Part shown: positions 8,804 to 16,747 of the stretch, piece after piece
Layout: each line of letters starts with the position of its first letter
Position numbering within the stretch: the stretch's first letter is position 1
Source of the DNA: Paramagnetospirillum magnetotacticum MS-1
GTDB lineage: Bacteria > Pseudomonadota > Alphaproteobacteria > Rhodospirillales > Magnetospirillaceae
Assembly: GCF_000829825.1 (NCBI RefSeq)
Contig: NZ_JXSL01000033.1
Span: 1 to 64,000 of the forward strand
Length of the DNA: 64,000 bases
Direction: 5' to 3'
The notes under the pieces: generated by a model
Seen by the model: only the letters and a program-made list of their open reading frames with translations
What the model was told of the DNA's origin: nothing
Databases searched by the model: none
Position numbers and translations under genes: made by a program

Positions 8804-9640
8804 TCAGGCGGGGATACGGTTGATCTTGGACAGCAGGGCACCCAGATCGGGGGCCTCGGTCACCTCCAGGCGACCGGAGCGATCCTTGGCGGGCAGGCCA
8901 TAGGGATTGCCGGAGCGGCAAACGAGGCGGCGCTCGGCGGCCTTCTCGTTCAGTTCCCAGTTGCCGTCGGCGTCGTGGGAGAACAGGTGCATTGAGATGA
9001 CCTGATCGACGATGCCGGGCAGTTCGCGCCCCGCCTTCGATCCCTCCATCTGCGGCTGCCAGCTGATGGCGTTGAACTCATCGGTGACCTTCTCCAGCAC
9101 GCCAACGAAGATCACCGTTTTGCCCGGCGCGTGCTGCAGGTGCTTCAGCGCCTGGATTACCTCGCGCCCCAGCAGGCCATAGGCGCCACGGATATCCGGC
9201 TTGCCGGTGCGGTCGGAAAAGGCTTCCGGCTGCTGCTTGGCGAAGGCCATGGCCTGGCGAGTGAGGTCGGTGATGGAATCGACGAAGATCACCGGCATGG
9301 AGGCGAGGAATTCCTCGACGCCCGATCCGGCATAGAGTGAACGCACATGCTGGTGATGCTGGGCGCTGTAATAGGCATTGGGATCGGCCGCCGGATCGGG
9401 GCCGCCGATCAGCACCACCAAGTCCCGGAAGTCGCCGAAGCTGCGCACCGGGATGCTGGCGCCGGACCAGTCCTGGACCGACTTCATGCCCGCCTCCAAG
9501 TCGAGGCAGACGGTGTGGGCGGGCGGCAGGGTCTTCAGCAGCGAGGTTTTGCCGACTCCAGGTGGGCCGAAGATGGCCACCGAGGTCTTGTTGCCGGCGG
9601 ACGACAGGCGCTCGTCGGCGGTGATGATGCGAACGGCCAT
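8804..9640 (-). CDS. Sak4-type RecA-like single-strand annealing ATPase
   Basis: This 278-residue P-loop protein has Walker A FGPPGVGKTSL at about 25-35, DLEAG after the next strand and Walker B MPVIFVDSITDL. It belongs to the AAA_24 group (PF13479), which includes the phage Sak4 annealing proteins, shortened relatives of RecA. The predicted role is annealing of phage DNA ends during recombination. The partner would be the SSB-like product of the next gene, 18 bases away. The Cas4-like nuclease and RecD-like helicase further along complete a recombination set. Confidence 0.78.
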   Translation of the reverse strand: MAVRIITADERLSSAGNKTSVAIFGPPGVGKTSLLKTLPPAHTVCLDLEAGMKSVQDWSGASIPVRSFGDFRDLVVLIGGPDPAADPNAYYSAQHHQHVRSLYAGSGVEEFLASMPVIFVDSITDLTRQAMAFAKQQPEAFSDRTGKPDIRGAYGLLGREVIQALKHLQHAPGKTVIFVGVLEKVTDEFNAISWQPQMEGSKAGRELPGIVDQVISMHLFSHDADGNWELNEKAAERRLVCRSGNPYGLPAKDRSGRLEVTEAPDLGALLSKINRIPA

Positions 9641-9738
9641 GGGATCATGTCTCCTTGATGTCGGGGGCGGCGGGGCGTTGACCGGGCGCCGAAGGGATGC
9701 CGGCCCGCCCTTGCGGAACGGGCCGCCCCGCCGCTGTC

Positions 9739-10218
9739 TCAGGGGGTGTTGGGCTTCAGTGTGAAGGTCAGCTTGCCGGTCTTAACCGTGCGGGCCGCTT
9801 CGAAGGCGGTGCGGATGTGGGCGGGCCAGGCGACGTATTTGCGCTCCGGCACCTTGAAGGCGGTCTCGATGTATTCGCTCGGATCATCGCCGCTGGCGCG
9901 GATGCGCTCGACGATGGCGGTCAGCAACGACTGGTCCCACTCCACCTTCTTGGGCAGATCGGCTACCACGGTGATGTCGCCGTCGTCGAACCGCACAGTG
10001 CCGGTATCCTTGCCCTCGCGGCTGCGCAACTCGGTGGCGAGGTTGGCGTAGCGGCGGGTCAGCGCGCCGTCGAGCCAGTCCTTCTGCATCTTGGCGAGAC
10101 GCACGGTCTGCTCGGCTTCTTCCTGCAGCAGGGCCAGCATTTCCACAGGCAGGCTGGCGGCCTCACCCAGCGGCAGGCGCATCATGTCGGCGAGGCTGGG
10201 ACGATTGGGGATGGTCAT
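9739..10218 (-). CDS. hypothetical phage early protein
   Basis: Starting at MTIPNRPSLADMM (ATG at 10218), the 159-residue product is soluble, with an N-terminal helical half (LLQEEAEQTVRLAKMQKDW) and a C-terminal alpha/beta half. Similar proteins occur next to Sak4 and DUF669-like genes in prophages, but I cannot assign a function. It is preceded two bases away by the 96-residue gene and is followed by about 100 bases of non-coding DNA before the Sak4 gene. Confidence 0.6.
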   Translation of the reverse strand: MTIPNRPSLADMMRLPLGEAASLPVEMLALLQEEAEQTVRLAKMQKDWLDGALTRRYANLATELRSREGKDTGTVRFDDGDITVVADLPKKVEWDQSLLTAIVERIRASGDDPSEYIETAFKVPERKYVAWPAHIRTAFEAARTVKTGKLTFTLKPNTP

Positions 10219-10220
10219 AA

Positions 10221-10511
10221 TCAGTTCCTCCGGGGCTTGTCGCCGCTCGCCTTGATGGCGATGTAGGCGATGCGGTCTTCGGCGATGCGGCGCTGCACCA
10301 ACAACAGGCAACCGTCTTTGGCCAGCGCCATGGCATGGTCGGCAATACGGTCGAGTTCGGAACGGGTGGATCCGGGTAAAGCCGATGGATCTCGTGCCCG
10401 ATCAACGCCCAGCAGACCCTCGTAATACGAGATGCTGTCACCGGGCTGGGCTTGATCGATCCAGGCGAGAAAGCTGTGTTCGCTCAATACCGGCAGAGTA
10501 AGGGGCATCAT
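10221..10511 (-). CDS. hypothetical phage early protein
   Basis: A 96-residue soluble protein. The start overlaps the HTH gene stop by four bases, so the two are probably coupled. The middle part, LDRIADHAMALAKDGCLLLVQRR, looks helical then stranded, and the C-terminus is basic (KASGDKPRRN). No known family is recognised. Confidence 0.55.
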   Translation of the reverse strand: MMPLTLPVLSEHSFLAWIDQAQPGDSISYYEGLLGVDRARDPSALPGSTRSELDRIADHAMALAKDGCLLLVQRRIAEDRIAYIAIKASGDKPRRN

Positions 10512-10723
10512 GATGCGACCCGCGTTTCACCGGTCCGCTCGCGCATATGATCGGCCTCGTAGGCGACCACATCGTCCAAGCGATAGACCACCTTGCCTTC
10601 CAGCTTCAGAAAGCGGGGGCCTTTGCCGCGCCAGCGCCACTTCTCCAGCGTCCGGGGGCTCAAGCCCCACCGGCGGGAAAGCTGGACCTGATTGATGTGT
10701 GAGATAGGACGATCAGTCGTCAT
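10508..10723 (-). CDS. MerR/AlpA-like helix-turn-helix protein
   Basis: A 71-residue protein whose core, QLSRRWGLSPRTLEKWRWRGKGP followed by FLKLEGKVVYRLDDVVAYE in the next 20 or so residues, is the winged-helix layout of AlpA/excisionase-type DNA-binding proteins. Such proteins act as excisionase or early regulator. The start lies inside the end of the Cro-like gene, so both are expressed from the leftward promoter near 10.98 kb. Excisionase or early-gene activator are both possible. Confidence 0.7.
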   Translation of the reverse strand: MTTDRPISHINQVQLSRRWGLSPRTLEKWRWRGKGPRFLKLEGKVVYRLDDVVAYEADHMRERTGETRVAS

Positions 10724-10943
10724 TCTTCCTATTCCTTGCCGTTCGCGGGACGGTCGTTTCGATCGTCCGAATGAAGGTCATCACCTTGTCGGCGGTCGCC
10801 AATGTCGGTGAACGGCCGCGTCGCAAGCCGAGCACAAACGAAGGATCGCCAACGGCTTGACGCCCAAACTCGGTGGGCTTGAAGCCGCTATTGGCGAGGA
10901 AAGCCTCGACGGTGGCGCGGAACTGTTCGCTTAATGTGCTCAT
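10713..10943 (-). CDS. Cro-like small DNA-binding protein
   Basis: The start at 10943 (MSTLSEQFR) gives 76 residues with a helical N-terminus and a lambda-repressor-like segment, FGRQAVGDPSFVLGLRRGRSP, near positions 26-46. It is the first gene of the leftward early operon and is divergent from the S24 repressor gene with 89 bases between. That is the position of Cro in lambdoid switches. The regulatory role is inferred from position and the HTH-like segment. Confidence 0.6.
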   Translation of the reverse strand: MSTLSEQFRATVEAFLANSGFKPTEFGRQAVGDPSFVLGLRRGRSPTLATADKVMTFIRTIETTVPRTARNRKNDD

Positions 10944-11032
10944 GATAGGAAATATAAAATCCGCATGCGCCTCTTGCGTCAAACGGAAAAGATTGTTAAT
11001 TTCCTACATAGCCGAATCAATGGGATACCAGC
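10944..11032. promoter_or_regulatory. divergent lysis-lysogeny control region
   Basis: The stretch between the Cro-like and repressor genes contains an inverted pair, TAGGAAAT at 10946-10953 and ATTTCCTA at 10999-11006. Between them a leftward -35-like TTGACG (minus strand 10982-10977) is followed 18 bases on by TTTATA. A rightward TTGCGT (10974-10979) and TTAATT (10996-11001) face the repressor. The layout suggests overlapping divergent promoters bracketed by two operator half-sites. The promoter boxes are weak matches; the inverted repeat is exact. Confidence 0.5.
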
Positions 11033-11725
11033 ATGGACCTCGACCCTGTCCGCCTCCGCCTTCTCCAGCTCGTGCAAGAGCAGAAGACCGATCTGAAAAA
11101 TCTCTCGCTGGCAATCGGGCGCAATGCCGCCTATCTGCACCAGTTCGTGTTTCGGGGAACGCCGAAGATCCTGGCCGAAGACGTCCGCCAAGCGCTGGCG
11201 GACCATTTGGCCGTCGAAGAGGACGAACTACGTCACTCGCAGATCCCGACGCGCAAGCCACGATCACCGAACCAGCGGGACGATGTGGGTCTGGCTCTCC
11301 CGGATGGGTTCCTGCCGGTTTCCGAGATTGATGTTCGTGCTTCAGCAGGGTACGGCGCCGTGCATGACGGCTTGGAAGAAACCAAGGCGACCTGGTTATT
11401 TCCCGATGCGGTGGTCCGCTATGAATTTCGCGCTCAGCCAAGTGACCTTCGCATGATCACCATCACCGGCGATTCCATGGAGCCGCTCCTGTCCAGTGGG
11501 GATCGCATCCTCATCGACACCAGTCAGAAGGTGCCGGTGCCGCCAGGAATCTTTGTTATCTGGGACGGTATGGGGTTGGTGACCAAGCGGATCGAGCACA
11601 TCCCCCACTCAGATCCGCCGACTGTGGTCATCCGGTCAATCAACCCGGAGTACCAGACCTACGAGCGCACCGCCGATGAGATCAACATCATCGGGCGCGT
11701 CATCTGGGCGGCGAAGCAGTTATAG
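11033..11725 (+). CDS. S24 family phage repressor (CI/LexA-like)
   Basis: A 230-residue repressor. The N-terminal 65 residues are an HTH region. The C-terminal half is an S24 peptidase with the nucleophile in TGDSMEP (Ser148) and the general base in LVTKRIE (Lys185), and an Ala-Gly cleavage site at 105-106 within RASAGYG. Such repressors hold the prophage silent and cleave themselves when RecA is activated by DNA damage. It is divergent from the Cro-like gene and probably binds the TAGGAAAT sites between them. Confidence 0.88.
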   Translation: MDLDPVRLRLLQLVQEQKTDLKNLSLAIGRNAAYLHQFVFRGTPKILAEDVRQALADHLAVEEDELRHSQIPTRKPRSPNQRDDVGLALPDGFLPVSEIDVRASAGYGAVHDGLEETKATWLFPDAVVRYEFRAQPSDLRMITITGDSMEPLLSSGDRILIDTSQKVPVPPGIFVIWDGMGLVTKRIEHIPHSDPPTVVIRSINPEYQTYERTADEINIIGRVIWAAKQL

Positions 11726-11765
11726 GCCGGCCAAGTCGCCTTATCATCCGGCCGTCGGAGGACAA

Positions 11766-12074
11766 GTGGACCCGTTCAAACCTTACCAACCTCGCCCGAA
11801 GGTCGTGATCCCCAAGCTGACGGTGGATGATGCCGAGACCATCGCCATCAAGGCCATGGCCTTTATTGCGGCTGACGAAGACCTCATGCCCAGGTTCATC
11901 AATCTGACGGGATGCGGCAGCCTCGATGATGTGCGCGGTCGTTTGACTGAGAGGGCGTTTCTGGGCTCGGTCCTGGACTTCGTTCTGGGAAACGAGCAGA
12001 CCACAATCGCATTCGCCCAAAGCCTGTCCATGGCGCCGGAAGTGCCGATGTTGGCTCGCGCGAAACTGCCTTGA
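11766..12074 (+). CDS. DUF3572 family protein
   Basis: Starts at GTG 11766 with GGAGG eight bases upstream. The 102-residue product has the DUF3572 pattern: DDAETIAIKAMAFIA near the start, then a helical LTGCGSLDDVRGRL, FLGSVLDFVLGNE and FAQSLSM at the end. The family is short, helical and alphaproteobacterial, with no known function. It follows the repressor by 40 bases in the same direction. Confidence 0.75.
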   Translation: MDPFKPYQPRPKVVIPKLTVDDAETIAIKAMAFIAADEDLMPRFINLTGCGSLDDVRGRLTERAFLGSVLDFVLGNEQTTIAFAQSLSMAPEVPMLARAKLP

Positions 12075-12126
12075 TCCGAGCACGGGTCGTCCCGTCCATC
12101 GTCATCACATCCATCATGGAGCCCCC

Positions 12127-12657
12127 ATGCGCCCCTTTCTTCTGAGCCTTTTCCTGCTGGCGTCAACTCCCGCATGGAGTTCCGACATAGTCTCCTGCTT
12201 CACCCCCGGTGAGGATTGCACCGGCGTAATTGTCGATCAACTCGCCGCTGCCAAGCGGGAAGTCTTGGTTCAGGCGTACAGCTTCACCAATCCCGATATC
12301 GTCAAGGGGTTGGTTGCCGCCAAGAAGCGAGGTGTCGATGTCAGAGCCATCCTCGACAAGTCGAATTTCTGCCGGGCAGAAAAGGCGGGATGCGAAAACA
12401 AGGGACAGATTGCAGCCGACACATTGGTCATCGCCAAGGTGCCGGTGACCGTCGACCGCGAACATGCCATCGCGCACAACAAGATCATGGTGATTGACCG
12501 GGAACGCGTCATCACCGGCAGTTTCAACTTCAGCCGTGCCGCCCAGGAAAAGAACGCCGAGAATCTGTTGGTAATCACCGACGCCGCCCAGGCGCAGCGA
12601 TATACACGGAATTGGCAATTTCATGCCGAGCATTCCGAACGGTATGCCGGACGATGA
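12127..12657 (+). CDS. secreted PLD-family endonuclease (Nuc-like)
   Basis: A 176-residue protein with a clear signal peptide (MRPFLLSLFLLASTPAWS, cleavage near residue 19). It has a single HKD motif: His117, Lys119 and Asp124 in HNKIMVID, followed by GSFNFS. Length and single motif match the Nuc/EDTA-resistant endonucleases, which work as dimers and cut DNA without a metal. The product should act in the periplasm. Paired with the coupled membrane protein after it, a role in degrading incoming DNA in lysogens is possible but unproven. Confidence 0.85.
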   Translation: MRPFLLSLFLLASTPAWSSDIVSCFTPGEDCTGVIVDQLAAAKREVLVQAYSFTNPDIVKGLVAAKKRGVDVRAILDKSNFCRAEKAGCENKGQIAADTLVIAKVPVTVDREHAIAHNKIMVIDRERVITGSFNFSRAAQEKNAENLLVITDAAQAQRYTRNWQFHAEHSERYAGR

Positions 12658-12881
12658 GCATGCTCCGTGGATTGAAGTGGCTGGGGACGGCGGCGGGCAT
12701 CCTGGGGGCGCTTCTAGTTGCCGCCAATATCCCGTCAAGCGGGTGGGGATTCGTCTTGTTTCTGGTGTCATCGCTGTCATGGTCGGCTGCGGGCCTGCTG
12801 ATGCGCGAGCCGTCGCTGGTGGCCTTGAACGTGACGTTCGTCGCCATCAATATCCTGGGGATCGTGAGATGGCTGCTGTGA
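12654..12881 (+). CDS. small membrane protein, about three segments
   Basis: The ATG at 12654 overlaps the PLD nuclease stop (ATGA). The 75-residue product is nearly all hydrophobic: GTAAGILGALLVAANI, WGFVLFLVSSLSWSAAG and LVALNVTFVAINILGIV. The WGFVLF...W...N...I.R spacing recalls SemiSWEET/PQ-loop small membrane proteins, but no family is certain. Coupling with a periplasmic nuclease makes a joint role at the envelope plausible. Confidence 0.6.
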   Translation: MSMLRGLKWLGTAAGILGALLVAANIPSSGWGFVLFLVSSLSWSAAGLLMREPSLVALNVTFVAINILGIVRWLL

Positions 12882-12890
12882 GTTCCGTCC

Positions 12891-13097
12891 ATGCCGGTTT
12901 CTGACCCCGATATCTGGCGGGCAGCAAAACTGCTGATCGACCGCCATGGTGACGAGGCGCCCGTGCATGCCGCCATGCGCTGCGATGACCTGATGGCGGC
13001 CGGTGATACGGAAGGCTGGGCGGTTTGGCGTCACATCTGCAATGCCATTGATGAACTGCTCCGCCCCGTTCCGAACGAGGGAGAGAGCCGACACTAA
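12891..13097 (+). CDS. DUF6961-like small protein
   Basis: The 68-residue product, with DPDIWRAAKLLIDRHGDEAP and AAGDTEGWAVWRHICNAI, has the pattern of DUF6961 proteins, which are short soluble helical proteins common in alphaproteobacteria, often near mobile-element genes. The function is unknown. It follows the membrane protein by nine bases. Confidence 0.65.
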   Translation: MPVSDPDIWRAAKLLIDRHGDEAPVHAAMRCDDLMAAGDTEGWAVWRHICNAIDELLRPVPNEGESRH

Positions 13098-13236
13098 TCT
13101 CTGAGGTCAACTCACCTCCTTTCGCCCCGGCACCTTTGTTTTCGCCACCCTGCGACGGAAGTGCTGCTGCGCTTGGAACCCATGCGTTTTTGCATCTACG
13201 GTGGTTGCCGAAAGGTTCTCAAACCAGGCATCCGCA

Positions 13237-13440
13237 ATGTCCATCGCCCTCCATCCCGACCACATGACCGCCGCCGAACGCCTCGACGAAATCGCCGAGA
13301 TTCTGGCGACCGGGGCCATGCGCCTGATGGCGCGGAAGTCCACTCGTTTATCTGCTGACGCCGGAGACTGTTCCGTCGACTTCACTGGTCACCAGAGCGT
13401 CCATGGGTCCGACCGCAATTGCAGGAGACCCCGTAAATGA
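13237..13440 (+). CDS. small protein of the DUF2924/recombinase module
   Basis: A 67-residue protein beginning MSIALHPDHMTAAERLDEIAE, with a helical ERLDEIAEILATGAMRLM segment and a basic C-terminus. Proteins of this shape regularly precede DUF2924 and serine-recombinase genes in alphaproteobacterial elements. Its stop overlaps the DUF2924 start in an ATGA. The role is unknown, probably accessory to recombination. Confidence 0.65.
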   Translation: MSIALHPDHMTAAERLDEIAEILATGAMRLMARKSTRLSADAGDCSVDFTGHQSVHGSDRNCRRPRK

Positions 13441-13886
13441 CGACCGCGATCCTCACCCAGGTGGCCGAATTGCCCACCCTGCCGACGCCCAAGTTGAAGG
13501 CCATGTGGCGGGAGCTGACCGGCACAGAGCCGCCGCCCTACAACCGCACCTTCCTGGTCAAGCGACTGGCCTACCGGATTCAGGAACTGGCCTTCGGCGG
13601 CCTGTCGGTCCAGGCCGAACGCCGCCTCGACGATCTGGTCGATGAGTTGGACGGCAAGAAGAAGCCCAAACCCAAGGACATGACAGCCCCCATCGTCGGC
13701 ACCAAGCTGATCCGGGAATGGCAAGGCGTGCTGCAGGAGGTGACCGCACTGGCCGATGGCTTCGAATGGCAGGGCCGCCGCTACCAGAGCCTGTCGGCGG
13801 TGGCGCGCGCCATCACCGGCACCCGCTGGAATGGGCCGCTGTTCTTCGGGTTGCGCAAGCATGGCAAGCTGGAGGCCGTCCGATGA
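13437..13886 (+). CDS. DUF2924 domain protein
   Basis: The 149 residues follow the DUF2924 plan: an N-terminal LPTPKLKAMWRELTG, then RLAYRIQELAFGGLS, and a C-terminal GFEWQGRRYQSLSAVARAITG segment ending with GPLFFGL, which is probably DNA-binding. The family always accompanies large serine recombinases. It overlaps the recombinase start by four bases. It may serve as a directionality or accessory factor; that role is inferred. Confidence 0.88.
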   Translation: MTTAILTQVAELPTLPTPKLKAMWRELTGTEPPPYNRTFLVKRLAYRIQELAFGGLSVQAERRLDDLVDELDGKKKPKPKDMTAPIVGTKLIREWQGVLQEVTALADGFEWQGRRYQSLSAVARAITGTRWNGPLFFGLRKHGKLEAVR

Positions 13887-15223
13887 TCACGCCCAAGCCC
13901 ATGCGGAAGACCCGCTGCGCCATCTATACCCGCAAGTCCTCGGAAGAAGGCCTGGAGATGGAATTCAACAGCCTCGACGCCCAACGAGAATCCTGCGAGG
14001 CCTATATCACCAGCCAGAAGGCCGAGGGCTGGGTGCCGGTGCCGGACCACTACGATGATGGCGGCTTCTCAGGCGGCAACTTGGAACGTCCTGCTCTGAA
14101 GCGCCTGCTGGCCGACATCGAGTCCGGGCTGATCGATGTGGTGGTGGTCTACAAGATCGACCGCCTGTCGCGCTCGCTGATGGATTTTTCCAAACTGGTC
14201 GAGGTGTTCGACCGCAACGCCGTCACCTTCGTGTCGGTGACGCAGTCGTTCAACACGACGACCAGCATGGGGCGCCTCACGCTCAACATCCTGCTGTCCT
14301 TCGCCCAGTTCGAGCGGGAAGTGATCGGCGAGCGCATCCGCGACAAATTCGCCGCCTCCCGGCGCAAGGGCATGTGGATGGGCGGCGTCCCGCCCTTGGG
14401 CTACGATGTGGTCGCCCGCAAGCTGGTGGTCAACCAGCCCGAGGCCGATCTGGTCCGCCACATCTTCGACCGCTTCCTCAAGGTCGGCTCCGCCACCCTG
14501 CTGGTGAAGGAACTCAACGCCGCCGGTCACCATACCAAGTCCTGGACCACCCAAGACGGCAAGCACCGCGACGGCGCGCCCATCACCAAGAACTTCCTCT
14601 ACAAGCTGCTCGACAACCGGGTCTATCTCGGCGAGGCCGTCCACAAGGGCGAAGCCCATGCCGGCGAGCATCCCGCCATCATCGACCGCGCCACCTGGGA
14701 CAAGGTGATGGCGGTGAAGACCGATAATGCTCCCCGCAAGCGGGCCAACGCGGTGCGATCTTCGACCCCGGCTCCGCTGAAGGGGCTGATCCACTGCGCC
14801 CATTGTGGTCGGGCCATGACGCCCACCCACACCCGCAAGAAGGGGCGGCTCTACCGCTACTATACCTGCATGAAGGCGATCCATTCCGGCCATGAGTCCT
14901 GCCCGGTGCGCAGCATCGCCGCCGGTGAGATCGAGGCGGCCGTCATCGGACAGGTCCGGGCATTGCTACGCGCTCCCGAGATCCGGGCGCGGGCCGAACG
15001 GATGGCACCATCCATGGCCCCGGCCGACCTGCACGCCGCCCTCGATCGCTGCGAGGCACTCTGGGACGAGTTGTTCCCAGCCGAGCAGGCCCGTATCCTC
15101 CAGCTTCTGGTCGAGAAGGTCAGTATCGCCACCGACGGCGCCGAGGTACGCCTGCGCGCCGAGGGACTGGCCAGCGTCATCGCCGACATCACCGCTCAGA
15201 CCGGCGACAGGAGCGCGGCATGA
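13883..15223 (+). CDS. serine recombinase (integrase)
   Basis: A 446-residue large serine recombinase. The resolvase domain (1-150) carries CAIYTRKSS, with the nucleophile Ser19 or Ser20, and YKIDRLSRS. A Recombinase domain follows (GYDVV to about residue 300), then a zinc ribbon (HCAHCGR...YYTCM...CPV). The C-terminus is shorter than in the longest integrases. It would insert and excise its element between short att sites. It is the only integrase-like gene in the window. An att core could not be identified by eye. Confidence 0.9.
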   Translation: MITPKPMRKTRCAIYTRKSSEEGLEMEFNSLDAQRESCEAYITSQKAEGWVPVPDHYDDGGFSGGNLERPALKRLLADIESGLIDVVVVYKIDRLSRSLMDFSKLVEVFDRNAVTFVSVTQSFNTTTSMGRLTLNILLSFAQFEREVIGERIRDKFAASRRKGMWMGGVPPLGYDVVARKLVVNQPEADLVRHIFDRFLKVGSATLLVKELNAAGHHTKSWTTQDGKHRDGAPITKNFLYKLLDNRVYLGEAVHKGEAHAGEHPAIIDRATWDKVMAVKTDNAPRKRANAVRSSTPAPLKGLIHCAHCGRAMTPTHTRKKGRLYRYYTCMKAIHSGHESCPVRSIAAGEIEAAVIGQVRALLRAPEIRARAERMAPSMAPADLHAALDRCEALWDELFPAEQARILQLLVEKVSIATDGAEVRLRAEGLASVIADITAQTGDRSAA

Positions 15224-15624
15224 CCGCCGACGTCAGCATCAACACCCTGACCATCCGCGTCCCGCTGACCCTGCGGCGATATGGCGGCCGCAAACTGGTG
15301 ATCGTGCCCGAGGGCCAGGGCGTCCCTGTCCGCCCCCGTGCAACCCCTGACGACACGCTGCTGAAGGCGCTGGCCCGTGCCCATCGCTGGAAGCGCATGC
15401 TGGAATCCGGGCAGGTGGCATCCCTGAACGAGCTGTCCGAAGCCGAGAAGATCAGCCCATCCTACATGACCCGAATCTACCGCCTGACCTTGCTGGCCCC
15501 CGACATCGTCGAAACCATCCTCGACGGCCGCCAGCCGCGCACACTCCAGCTTGCCGACCTGATGGACGACATGCCGGTGGAATGGCACCGGCAGCGGGAA
15601 AGGTACGGGATGGCGACGCGGTGA
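15220..15624 (+). CDS. HTH accessory protein of the recombinase module
   Basis: A 134-residue protein overlapping the recombinase stop by four bases. An N-terminal beta-rich part (IRVPLTLRRYGGRKLVIVPEG) is followed by a DNA-binding segment, ASLNELSEAEKISPSYMTRI, and a helical PDIVETILDGRQP stretch. The HTH resembles that in ParB/KorB-type proteins. It regularly follows serine recombinase and DUF2924 genes, so it probably regulates or assists the recombinase. Confidence 0.7.
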   Translation: MTADVSINTLTIRVPLTLRRYGGRKLVIVPEGQGVPVRPRATPDDTLLKALARAHRWKRMLESGQVASLNELSEAEKISPSYMTRIYRLTLLAPDIVETILDGRQPRTLQLADLMDDMPVEWHRQRERYGMATR

Positions 15625-15718
15625 CCGGGCGCACGAATCCCGGCGGGACCTTGCATATTGACAAAAGAACGAAATAGAAACACCCTGCGGTAGTCGCCCT
15701 TGCCGCAGGAATACCGCC

Positions 15719-15964
15719 ATGGCCCTCGAAACCTTGTTCATCTGCCAGCCGTACATCCTCGGCAAAAGGGGTGGACTGAAACCTCAGCCCCCCATTTCCT
15801 ACAAGACCGAACCACAGGCCCTGCAACGCGCCAGCCGCATGATGGAGGGTGGCAGCGTTGCCGGCGTGGATGTCGTCCGTCAGACCGCCGATCCTGAAAT
15901 GGGCGATTATGACGAGCCTGAGTTTCTGCAGCGTCTGGGGTCCGTGCCGAAGGCCGAAAACTGA
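15719..15964 (+). CDS. hypothetical protein
   Basis: An 81-residue soluble protein starting MALETLFICQPYILGKRGG. The first 25 residues could form two strands, and the C-terminal part is acidic (DPEMGDYDEPEFLQRLG). It resembles short proteins often found after recombinase modules in Magnetospirillum-type genomes. No function can be assigned. It lies 94 bases after the HTH gene and has a short A-rich spacer upstream. Confidence 0.55.
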   Translation: MALETLFICQPYILGKRGGLKPQPPISYKTEPQALQRASRMMEGGSVAGVDVVRQTADPEMGDYDEPEFLQRLGSVPKAEN

Positions 15965-16092
15965 ATTGTGATTGGCCATCCTGCCTTTGCCGGCGGGGTG
16001 GTGGTCGTTGTATGCAATTGTTCACGGACGAGCGGGCGGATGCGGTGTAGACATCAGCCGTCGTCGAGAATAGCAGACCTTGGGAGGGGCAA

Positions 16093-16260
16093 ATGCGGGC
16101 GCAAGACTTCGGGCTTGATCGGTGGATATGGGAGCCGTCGCTGGACGATCTCCTTGACGATCCAACCATGCATGCCTTTCTGCTGCGGGATCGCCTTTCC
16201 GTCGATCATGTGCGGACCCTCGTCAGGGAAGTCAGGCAGCGTCTCGCCCGCGCGGCGTAA
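16093..16260 (+). CDS. small acidic helical protein (55 aa)
   Basis: An ATG at 16093 is preceded by a strong GGGAGGGGC ribosome site. The frame stays open for 55 residues: MRAQDFGLDRWIWEPS, a LDDLLDDPTMHAFLL helix, then RTLVREVRQRLARAA before the TAA at 16260. The acidic DDP followed by a helical basic end is a pattern seen in short prophage and element proteins. Function unknown. Confidence 0.5.
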   Translation: MRAQDFGLDRWIWEPSLDDLLDDPTMHAFLLRDRLSVDHVRTLVREVRQRLARAA

Positions 16261-16360
16261 CGGCGATGATCTGCCGGTAGAATGGGACCGGCGGTGATGA
16301 GATTGGTAAGAGCACGGCGCTTGATTCTCCGCGCCCCACAACCGCACCTCATGGCCTCGT

Positions 16361-16651
16361 CTACCGCTGTTTCAACAGGCCGATTTCAATGGCGCCGGCG
16401 ATCACGACATTGGCCATAGGCTCTCGCACTTCCTCCGGAAGGGTGATCGCCGTCTGCCATTCGCCATTGGGCGCACGGTAGCGCGGCAAGGCAATTTCCG
16501 TCTTGTCGCCATCGGCTCTCACCTGAACCCCGTGGATGACGAGGGCCACGCCATCTATGACGGTCTCCACATCAGCCAGGGCGAGAAGCTTGCCGGCATT
16601 CTTGATCGGGGTGATGCGCTGCACGGTAATGGTGGCGATGGTGGTATCCAT
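16361..16651 (-). CDS. SpoVG-like protein
   Basis: The start at 16651 (MDTTIATITVQRI) gives 96 residues. The order TVQRITPIKNAGKLLALADV, then VIHGVQVRADGDKTEIALPRY and NGEWQTAITLPEEV mirrors SpoVG, a small nucleic-acid-binding regulator of about 85-100 residues. Here it is in an element of a non-sporulating bacterium, so a general regulator is meant rather than a sporulation factor. The GGTCAACAG repeats lie just upstream and may be its control sites. Confidence 0.65.
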   Translation of the reverse strand: MDTTIATITVQRITPIKNAGKLLALADVETVIDGVALVIHGVQVRADGDKTEIALPRYRAPNGEWQTAITLPEEVREPMANVVIAGAIEIGLLKQR

Positions 16652-16747
16652 GAGTGGAACAGTAGCAGAGCCGATCCAGGCACGGCACGGGAGATTGGCG
16701 CGCAAGTCCCCTTGGGCCCGTGCGACACTGCGGGGCGCCAAGACGGC

